Source of the DNA: Phytophthora quininea
Taxonomy: Eukaryota; Oomycota; Peronosporomycetes; Peronosporales; Peronosporaceae
Assembly (NCBI GenBank): GCA_011947345.1
Contig: JAAVTG010000317.1
Coordinates: 1-48,304, forward strand
Reading direction: 5' to 3'
DNA length: 48,304 nucleotides
The position numbers and the translations under genes are program-made. This document shows positions 41,499-48,304 of this stretch, piece after piece; position 1 is the stretch's first letter; the number at the start of each line of letters is the position of its first letter. Under the pieces are notes generated by a model, which saw only the letters and a list, made by a program, of their open reading frames with translations, had not been told where the DNA came from and made no database searches.

Positions 41499-41789
41499 AT
41501 GCATCTCCAAGATAACAATTGCGCTTGCTGTACGTGCATCAAGGACTGCTGCTACGCCACTTGGCGCGATCGATTCCTCAACTGCGATGTCTGGTGCACC
41601 AACGACGACTACAACGATAGCGGGAGCCACCGCTGCCAGCGCAGAACCCAACACCGTTGTAACCACCAGCGACGGCAACCAACACTGTTCAGCCGAGCGT
41701 CGGCCGTCACACCGTTCGCGATCATGCTCTCGCCTGACGGCAAGTCCTCGAGAGACACACTGCGAGCGCGCTTCGGCGTGTTCGTGTGA
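41499..41789 (+). CDS. Cys-rich small protein G (variant tail)
   Basis: The ATG at 41499 gives MHLQDNNCACCTCIKDCCYA, a Cys-rich start. The middle is uncertain: this frame is Arg/Cys/His-rich, while the next frame is Thr/Ala-rich (SGAPTTTTTIAGATAAS), so two compensating slips are possible. The ending SAVTPFAIMLSPDGK matches the tail of the gene at 39349 (VTPFAVVFSP). It is about 96 residues, with a TGA at 41787-41789. Confidence 0.5.
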   Translation: MHLQDNNCACCTCIKDCCYATWRDRFLNCDVWCTNDDYNDSGSHRCQRRTQHRCNHQRRQPTLFSRASAVTPFAIMLSPDGKSSRDTLRARFGVFV

Positions 41790-41918
41790 CGCCGCCGGAC
41801 AAAAAGCAACAACATACACTTCAAGATCGTGCTGACTTTTGAACTGAATAGCCATTATGCTTTGTCTCTGCTTCCTGCCCATCACAAAGCAAATTCCTGC
41901 CGCCATACAATACTGCAA

Positions 41919-41934
41919 TGTGCACACGTCACAG
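41919..41934 (+). promoter_or_regulatory. conserved upstream block of Cys-rich gene C
   Basis: TGTGCACACGTCACAG is identical to 45955-45970 upstream of gene D. Shared GTTGGACA and AAATCCACGCG blocks follow in both. It contains an ACGTCA (CRE-like) core. It is either a regulatory element or duplicated flank. Confidence 0.5.
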
Positions 41935-41998
41935 GTCCTACCGCGTTGGACACCGCAAGGAAATCCACGCGCAAGTCGGTAGCTGGTCCCCAGCTCGT

Positions 41999-42016
41999 CT
42001 CCATTCCTCAATTTCC
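41999..42016 (+). promoter_or_regulatory. INR-FPR-like promoter of Cys-rich gene C
   Basis: TCCATTCC (one mismatch to INR), then T, then CAATTTCC (42009-42016, exact FPR), about 23 nt before the ATG at 42039. The arrangement matches genes A, D and E. Confidence 0.5.
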
Positions 42017-42038
42017 TCGAGCAGCACACCCACCACCA

Positions 42039-42268
42039 ATGTGCATCCCAATCTGCCTCCCGTGCGGCGACGACGACCTCGCCTGCTGCCTCTGCGGCTC
42101 TCTAACTGCCGCCTGCTGCTGTTGCGGCGGCGGCAACGACCGCCGGGACGACTACCATCGCCGACCTCCCCGCAGCGCGAGGTGGTGTACGTGCAGCCGG
42201 TGGTGGTGCAACAAGGACCGCCGCGTCACCACCACCACGGCGGCGGCGGCTACTACAACCGAGTCTAA
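42039..42268 (+). CDS. Cys-rich small protein C (family type member)
   Basis: The ATG at 42039 gives MCIPICLPCGDDDLACCLCG, SLTAACCCCGGG, linker NDRRDDYHRRPP. A one-base slip in a C run near 42170 then gives QREVVYVQPVVVQQGPP and a His/Gly-rich end GGGGYYNRV (TAA at 42266-42268). It is about 76 residues. It converges on the 4CL-like gene with 185 bp between stop codons, the same layout as gene D with the second 4CL-like gene. Confidence 0.75.
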
Positions 42269-42453
42269 ACAGCCACAGACCCAAGCAATAGAAGACGAGA
42301 AGAAGTTTTCCGTACTCCAGGCCACCCCAAATGTACATTAGTTAGCTAGCTAGATCATCCAGACTGCAGCAGCGGCAATGAAAATACACCTTTTGAAGCG
42401 ATCTACTAGCATTGCAATTCGGAAGCTTCATTAAAAAAATACTAGCGCTCGTC

Positions 42454-44330
42454 TTACGCAGCAGCGCCGGGTTCGTTGGCGTGCGCCTCGCGGTCTTGCA
42501 GTTTGCGTCGCAGCAACTTGCCGGATGCGTTTTTGGGGATGGCGTCAATGAACTCCACCTCACGAATCTTCTTGTACGGAGCCACACGCTCCGCCACGTA
42601 GGCCATGATTTCTTCGGCTGTCGGGGCACTGGGGTCGTTCGGGTGGGTCAGCACCACAAAGGCCTTGGGGATCTCTTCGCCCTTAGCGTCTCGCCCACGG
42701 ACGCAACATGAGTCCGAAATGTCTGGATGGTGGTTGAGGACGTCTTCCAGCTCAGCCGGAGCGACACCGTGGCCCTTGTACTTGATCAACTCCTTGACGC
42801 GGTCCACCACGTAGACGAAGCCGTCGTCGTCAATATATCCGACGTCTCCAGTGCGCATAAAGCCGTTCTTGGACAACACATTGGCGGTGGCCTCCGGATT
42901 GTTGTCGTAGCCCGACATGACTTGCGGGCCGCGGTAAAGTAGCTCGCCGCGGTTGTTCGCTGGCAAGTCCTTCCCCGTCTTCAGGCATGCGACCCGCATC
43001 TCCGTGTTGGGCGGCAACGGACCGACACTTCCCTGCAAAATTGATCAGCAACGCGTTAACAAAAGACATGCCAGCAAAAGTCATGACCGATGGCTCATGG
43101 CGAGTCCATGCCGTTCGTACCATTTTGTACCAGCTATCTGCGCTGTAGTTCGCGACGGGTGACAGCTCCGTCATGCCGTGGGCTTGCTTCACGTGAATGC
43201 CGAGTCGCTTCTCCGCGAGAGCTTGGATCTCCTTGCCGAGGGGGCACCACCAGAAATCAAGAACCGTGTGGCAGATAGGTCGTATTTCTCCGTCAGTGGA
43301 GAGTTCGCCATGAAGAGGACGATGGGTGGGGCGACGTGGGCTTTACGGATCTGCAAGTCATAACATGGCAACACTGTTAGCAGGAAATACGTGTCCGGCA
43401 CCATGATAGCTCAGGGCTCACCCGGTACTTCGACAGCGCATTCAGGAAAGTTTCGGGCTTAAAACGAGGCAACACCACCATGGCCTTGGCCTGGTAGATG
43501 GCCAGGTTGACGACCATGGTGCCGTAGATGTGAAAAAACGGCAGCAGACCCATCAGGTGGTCGCCCATTTGCTCCACGCAGTCGACTTGGACCACGTTGG
43601 CGACCATGTTCCTTGCGGTGAGCACGACGCCCTTGGGGATTCCCGTCGTTCCACTCGAAAAAGGCAAATTCGTTCGCGTCGTCGGGTCGATGCGCTTGTA
43701 CTTGAAGACCCACTTATCCTGGAGGACGATCTCGCTACAAGGAACAACAGCAGCAAGTCAGCCCCGTATTATCTGCCACCAACCGCCGCCAGTGTTGACG
43801 TACTTGATGTTTTTGAAGTCGTGAGTACTCTCCGCCTTGGCCAACCCCATCGTGAACACGACATCGCTCGTCAAACCAGCGTTAGAGGCTGCTTCGAACG
43901 CCACGTTCTCGAGTTGCTTGTGCGTGATCACGAAGCTCGCTTTGGCCGCGGTGATTTGGCGCGACATCTCGTTGGCCAGGAACATCGGCGACGACGGCGA
44001 GCAAACGGCTCCCAGCCCCACGAGGGCCAAGATGACCACTGGGTACTCGATGCAGTTGAACGAGTGCAGCACTACGACGGACCCTTTGCGCACACCGTTG
44101 ATTTGGAGCGCTGCGGCCAAACGACACGCCCGCGTGAACAGGTCGCTGAAGGTGATGACCTCGTCCGTGAGGCCGCAGACGAACGCTGGCTTGTCACCGT
44201 GCAGCTTGGCCTGCTTGTCAGCGATCTCCCACATGGTGATGTCCGGGATGACGACGTCCTTGTGCGGCGACTTGAAAATGATGGCGTCGCGTGCATCGCC
44301 TTGGTCTTCTCCGGAGTAGCAGTTCCCCAT
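42454..44330 (-). CDS. 4CL: 4-coumarate-CoA ligase-like acyl-CoA synthetase 1, predicted N-myristoylated
   Basis: Activates a carboxylic acid to its acyl-adenylate and then the CoA thioester (ANL family). Exons: 43804-44330, 43422-43734, 43121-43350, 42454-43032, about 549 residues. The AMP-binding loop is LPFSSGTTGIPKGV (about 43640-43680). HIYG, MTELSP, YRGPQVMSGY, TGDVGYIDDDGFVYVVDRVK and PKNASGKLLRR carry the core and catalytic Lys motifs. One base is missing in a C run near 43245 (exon 3 is 230 nt against 231 in the paralogue). The start MGNCYSGEDQ has Gly2, Cys4 and Ser6, a myristoylation/palmitoylation signal, in place of a mitochondrial or peroxisomal signal. The C-terminus (PGAAA) is not a peroxisomal signal. 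The substrate cannot be read from sequence. Confidence 0.9.
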
Positions 44331-45053
44331 GGTCAAAAGGCTACAATACGATCGATGTCAGAGCTGCTGCAACGCGAAACGGTAGTGTCTGTGTGCTAGG
44401 AGTTCATACCTTGCTGTCGATCGATCGGTACTTGCTTGTCTGTTGCCGCTGCCGTCGAGTTCGCGAATGGTGTCGGTCGTTGCACTCGAAAGCTTGGTGA
44501 GCCCAAGGGAGTCTTAGCTGACACATCTGGCAGGAGTGGCCCGCGTGGCGTGGCATTTGGTTGCTTCCCATGCCCCCGAGCGTTCCCGCCCTCTTCCGGA
44601 CCATCAGCCGCGTGCAAGTGCCATGCTCTCCCAGTTCGATGGCGGTCAAAGTCTCGACAGTGAACTCCTACGAGTTTCCAAGCAATACGAGCTTTGGCTT
44701 CCAATTAAACTCGCTGTTGCTGATGAAGGTCCATGTCAACAACAAGAGCAGCTCAAGCGGCCACTTGAGCTGGTCGGGGACTGGCGCTGCACGTCGGTCA
44801 CAATCAGGGCATCGCGGCGACGAAAGTGGTAGCTGGTGCGAGTCCCTCCAAGTCGTCCACGACTTGCTAGTCTTCAACCGGGAGCAGCTTTCACGAAGCC
44901 CAACGACAAGCGCCTGCTCTTGATCGAACCGCCCTACTCGGAATTCCGTCTAGGGAAAGCACGACAAGGTGGCGCAGCAACTCTGTCGAAATAATATGCC
45001 TCGATTGATCTGGTTGAGGCCGCGGCGGTCTGCTTCTCGCCTAGCTTTCGAGC
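44331..45053. other. intergenic or unresolved region upstream of 4CL-1
   Basis: Overlapping short frames on both strands (up to 120 codons, for example 44561-44923 plus and 44396-44704 minus). None shows a domain, and I cannot decide which strand, if any, is coding. The 5' leader of 4CL-1 must lie here. Confidence 0.35.
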
Positions 45054-45780
45054 CTAATAAATGTAGCATTCTGCTGCCCTTGGCGATATATTCGCTCGCG
45101 AGTTGTGCAGCAGCCTGGGGAGTCGGTAGTCACCCTTGCTGCCCTCGGTGGCATCGAAGCTCCACTGGTTGTCTGCCTCGAGTCGGACGACACAGTAGAT
45201 GAACGTGGGCTCTGCCTGGGTCATATCAAGCTCCCCAACCATGCCAGTCGAAACTCTGCGGCCTCACTTAACTTTTGCCGGACTCGCAGCACTTGCACGC
45301 GGCCGCTGTCATCCCCCGCGACGCTAAAGGCTCCGTCCGACGTGAAGGAGAAGGTGGGGCTGGAGATTTCCTCGTTGATCGTCTCGGGCAGCCAGTGGCT
45401 CGGGGTCACGCTGAAGCTGCTTTCCTCACTGAGAGACGAGCAAGTGTCTCCCCACGGACGAGATGCTGCCCAAGTCGATCGTGGCGCAGTCCTCGGCTGC
45501 TTGCTGCAGGTCTCGAGCTTGCTGCTGCTGTTGCTGGAAGCTCTGGCGCTTGATGCTCTGGCGGCGGATGCGCAGACTCATCTGCGTCTCGAACACGTTA
45601 CGCATCTCCTTGTCCCGCTCGAGCTGCCGCCAGCGATGGCGTCGCTTGATCATGGCCTGGGGCACCAGGAAGGCGAACGCCTCCCGCTGGACGAGGTAGC
45701 TGTGCGGCACTTTGGCTGCTTTTTCCTTGAAGGACGTCGCTCACAGCCTGGACGTTCGCTTCTGCCGAGTTTACGTTGAC
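45054..45780 (-). pseudogene. unrecognised minus-strand gene remnant with poly-Gln
   Basis: Three consecutive minus-strand blocks in different frames read as one protein. The first is REAFAFLVPQAMIKRRHRWR with a Gln run (SFQQQQQQARDLQQ; 45426-45710). The second is SSPTFSFTSDGAFSVAGDDS, then GRVQVLRV (about 45221-45409). The third is ELDMTQAEPTFIYCVVRLEA, then DNQWSFDATEG, ending AECYIY (45054-45235). The beta-strand-like middle has a loose resemblance to MATH- or WD-type domains, not enough to assign. Breaks near 45430 and 45225 are compatible with single missing bases. It lies head-on to Cys-rich gene D. Confidence 0.35.
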
Positions 45781-45954
45781 TACGACGGACAAGTTAAGAC
45801 GAGTAGGATGCTGGCACTGCTCGCGGGTGGCGAGACTTGCTAATTTCCGCAGCGTATCCATGGCTGAGCAGGATGAATTCCAACACAGTTCGGATGGCGG
45901 CGCCAAACATGCACTTTTGGTGGACTTTACATGCAACGGCTGACAAATGTAGAG

Positions 45955-45970
45955 TGTGCACACGTCACAG
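45955..45970 (+). promoter_or_regulatory. conserved upstream block of Cys-rich gene D
   Basis: TGTGCACACGTCACAG, identical to 41919-41934, followed by GTTGGACA and AAATCCACGCG as in gene C. An FPR match CAATTTGC lies at 46115-46122 with a degraded INR (TCCACTCT) before it. Confidence 0.5.
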
Positions 45971-46159
45971 ATACAGGTGGTGCGGAGAAATTGTGTTGGA
46001 CAGGTGGCTGAAAATCCACGCGGACGAGCTGCTGGAGCCGTCGACAGGCAGCAGATGCCAACAGTGGCGAGCGGGTCTGCTCGAAAGTCTCTGCTGGCCA
46101 CGTTCTCCACTCTGCAATTTGCATCCCAAGCAATAGAACTCGTCAAGGACGACAAAAAA

Positions 46160-46372
46160 AAGTGCATCCCAATCTGCCTCCCGTGCGACGACGTAGGTTG
46201 CTGTCTCTGCGGGTCGTTGACTGCCTGTTGCTGCTGTGGTGGCAACGATCGTCGCGATGACTATCACCGTCGACCGCCTCCGCCGCAACGCGTCGTATAT
46301 GTGAGCCCGGTTGTCGTGCAGCGAGGACCGCCACCACCACGTCGCCACCACGGACACTACGGTCGACACTAG
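46160..46372 (+). CDS. Cys-rich small protein D (start codon lost)
   Basis: KCIPICLPCDDVGCCLCGSL, TACCCCGG, NDRRDDYHRRPPPP, then QRVVYVSPVVVQRGPPPPRR and a His/Gly/Tyr end, TAG at 46370-46372. This aligns over its full length to gene C without any frame slip. The Met codon is replaced by AAG at 46160-46162, after an A run. The frame is open upstream to 45956, so a longer product could start at an ATG near 46056, but that would lie upstream of the presumed promoter. It is either a pseudogene by start loss or affected by a base error in the A run. Confidence 0.65.
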   Translation, partial: KCIPICLPCDDVGCCLCGSLTACCCCGGNDRRDDYHRRPPPPQRVVYVSPVVVQRGPPPPRRHHGHYGRH

Positions 46373-46544
46373 ATAACGACTTACGTACAATAACAACAAT
46401 CTCTACACCAGTCTCGAACGAAGAGGGTACGGGAATTCAATACGACTTCACTCGCTTCATTCGCGCTGTTATCCCTAATGGCATAACAAACCACGCAACA
46501 AGAACCACTTTCTCACCTCTCGACCGCTTCCTCCGCCTCCTTCC

Positions 46545-48303
46545 CTAGGCGTGCAGACGGTTTTCGCGCTCCTGCAGTCTGCGACGCAGCATCTTGCCCG
46601 ACGCGTTCTTCGGGATCGCATCGATGAACTGCACCTCGCGCACCTTCTTGAAAGGAGCGACTTGCTGAGCCACGTAGTCCATGATGTCCTGTGGGGTGGG
46701 TCGCGTGGGGCAGTCCGGATCCTTCAGCACCACGAAGGCTTTGGGGATCTCTTCGCCCATCTCGTTCTGCCCGCGCACGCAGCAACAGTCAGCGATTGCA
46801 GGGTGATTGTTCAGCACGTCTTCCAGTTCTCCAGGGGCGACCTGGTGACCCTTATACTTGATGAGTTCCTTGGCGCGGTCGATGACAAACACAAAGCCGT
46901 CTTCGTCAATGTAGCCGATGTCGCCCGTCCGAAGAAATCCGTCCTCGGTAAAGATGCTCTGGTTGGCTTCGTGGTTGTTTTCGTAGCCCAGCATGACCTG
47001 GGGTCCTCGATACAGTAGCTCGCCCTCCTGGTTCGGCGGCAAGTCTTTGTCAGTGCTCATGCAGCGGACACGAAGCTCCGTGTTCGGCACGAGTCGTCCA
47101 GCACTTCCCTATGAGCCACCACAAGAATGTCAGCGTTTCGGGGACTTCTCTATAGGTGGGATTCATCCAAGCTCAGCTAACCGGCTTGCGTGTGTGGTCC
47201 TCGCCGTAGTTGACCGCCGGAGACAGCTCCGTCATGCCGTAAATCTGCTTCACATGGAGCCCCAGGCGTTTGTTGACGAGGCCCTCGACTTGTTTGCCGA
47301 TCGGAGCGCCGCCAGAAACGACAAACTCCGTGGACGACAGATCGAACTCGTCAACCAGCGGATGATGTGCGAGGAACAGCACTGCCGGTGGAGCAATGTG
47401 CGCCGTTCGGATCTGCAGTAGTCAAGAGGAATGTAAGGTGTCAATAACGCCGCGTCATTCGAGCAATTTCGTGGATATTGGTGGTTGCATGTACCTTGTA
47501 CTTTGCCAGCGCGTTGAGGAAGGTGTCCGGCATGAATCGAGGCAACGTCACAATGGACTTGCCCTGCAGGATGCTCAGGTGGATCAACATCATACCGTAG
47601 ATGTGGAAGAACGGCACAAGACCCAGGAAGTTGTCTCCTTCAGGCTCCACATGAGACACCTGCAGCGCGTTTGCCAGGAGGTTCCTAGCGCTCAGACCCA
47701 CTCCCTTGGGGTTTCCGGTCGTGCCGCTCGAGAACGGCAGCATGAGCTTCAGGTTTGGATCCACTCGCTGGTAGAAAAAGTCGTACTCGGTCTGAGTGGC
47801 CATCTCACTGCAGGAGGGAGGGACACACCAACAAGTTAGCAAGCTCTACTACCGGTTGTGTTTTCTCCATGAACACACACGTACTTGACGCTCTTCAAAT
47901 CCAGCGTGTTAGTCGCTTCGGCACTTCCCATTGTGTACATGGCAGAAGTCTTGAGCCCTGCCATTTCGGCCGCTTCCACAGCTACCCCCAACTGCTTGTG
48001 GGTAATCAAGTAGCTTGCTCTGGAGTGAGTGAGTTGGTAGGCCAACTCGTTCGGAACGAACAACGGCGACGACGGCGAGCACACGACCCCCATTCCGGTC
48101 AGGGCCAAGACGACCATCGGATACTCGATACAATTGAACGAGTGCACCACAACCGTGTCGCCCTTGCGGACGCCGTCCCGGGCCAAAGCTCCGGCCAGCC
48201 GCCGAGCTCCACTGAAGAGTTCTCGGAAGGTGATTTGCTGGTGGGTGACCCCGCAGATGAAAGCGGTCTTGTCGCCGTTAACTCGGGACTGGCGTTCGGC
48301 CAC
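46545..48303 (-). CDS. 4CL: 4-coumarate-CoA ligase-like acyl-CoA synthetase 2 (5' partial)
   Basis: Tandem paralogue of the gene at 42454-44330. Exons: 47885-48303 (runs off the window), 47495-47807, 47182-47412, 46545-47108. All three introns fall at the same positions and phases as in the paralogue, and exon 2 is 313 nt in both. Motifs: LPFSSGTTGNPKGV, FFHIYGMM, VVSGGAPIGKQVE, YGMTELSP, YRGPQVMLGY, TGDIGYIDEDGFVFVIDRAK, and PKNASGKMLRR with the catalytic Lys. The C-terminus ENRLHA is not a peroxisomal signal. No frame breaks. The N-terminus lies outside the window, so lipidation cannot be judged. It converges on Cys-rich gene D. Confidence 0.9.
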
Positions 48304-48304
48304 C

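Noticed and set aside
1..48304. RxLR or Crinkler effector genes
   Set aside because: I looked for a secretion signal followed by RxLR...EER or LxLFLAK-type motifs in the longer frames and found none that fit.

Overview
The window reads as a piece of an oomycete (Phytophthora-like) nuclear genome. Introns are short (about 50-115 bp, GT...AG). Several 5' ends carry INR (YTCANTYY) and FPR (MAWTTTNC) core-promoter motifs. Compact host genes alternate with transposon-rich stretches. The DNA transposons are of kinds common in these genomes (Crypton, hAT, MULE), and there is an LTR-element gag remnant. No bacterial operons, CRISPR arrays, rRNA or tRNA genes were recognised.

Layout. 1-3.8 kb: the end of an unknown gene, then translation elongation factor 3 on the minus strand. 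4.3-26.5 kb: an accessory island. It holds a Crypton with a tyrosine recombinase and GCR1_C-like domain, a relic of a second Crypton, and an LTR-like repeat zone. A 4.07-kb hAT element follows, bounded by 8-bp target duplications; it contains a broken BED/hAT transposase and a degraded peptide-transporter (POT) gene. Next come a chromo-like protein, two back-to-back MULE transposases (one split by a 519-bp MITE with its own 8-bp duplications), an LTR/gag remnant, an unknown pseudogene and 2.8 kb with no gene I can recognise. 26.5-37.3 kb: a host gene cluster with a helical unknown protein, an RS/RanBP2 zinc-finger protein, a PH coiled-coil protein, a six-exon SAP-PHD-winged-helix protein, the Hsp90 co-chaperone p23, an NR2C2AP homologue and a long multi-exon conserved-type unknown protein. 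37.3-48.3 kb: a cluster of seven small cysteine-rich genes, all on the plus strand, intermixed with two tandem 4-coumarate-CoA ligase-like genes on the minus strand.

The most unusual content is the cysteine-rich family. Most members have a poly-Cys N-terminal half followed by an R-V/E-V-V-Y-V-x-P-V-V-V tail; two have an alternative V-T-P-F-A-hydrophobic-S-P tail. Several share an INR-one base-FPR promoter. Two members sit convergently beside the two 4CL-like genes with a conserved upstream block, so a [Cys-rich + 4CL] unit appears to have been duplicated. One 4CL-like protein begins MGNCYS, a predicted dual lipidation signal.

Caveat: many genes, host and transposon alike, are broken by frameshifts that mostly look like one missing base in a short homopolymer. 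This pattern fits undercalled bases in the assembly better than decay. Genes called as frameshifted here may be intact in the organism. I could not run alignments, so family assignments rest on motifs read by eye.
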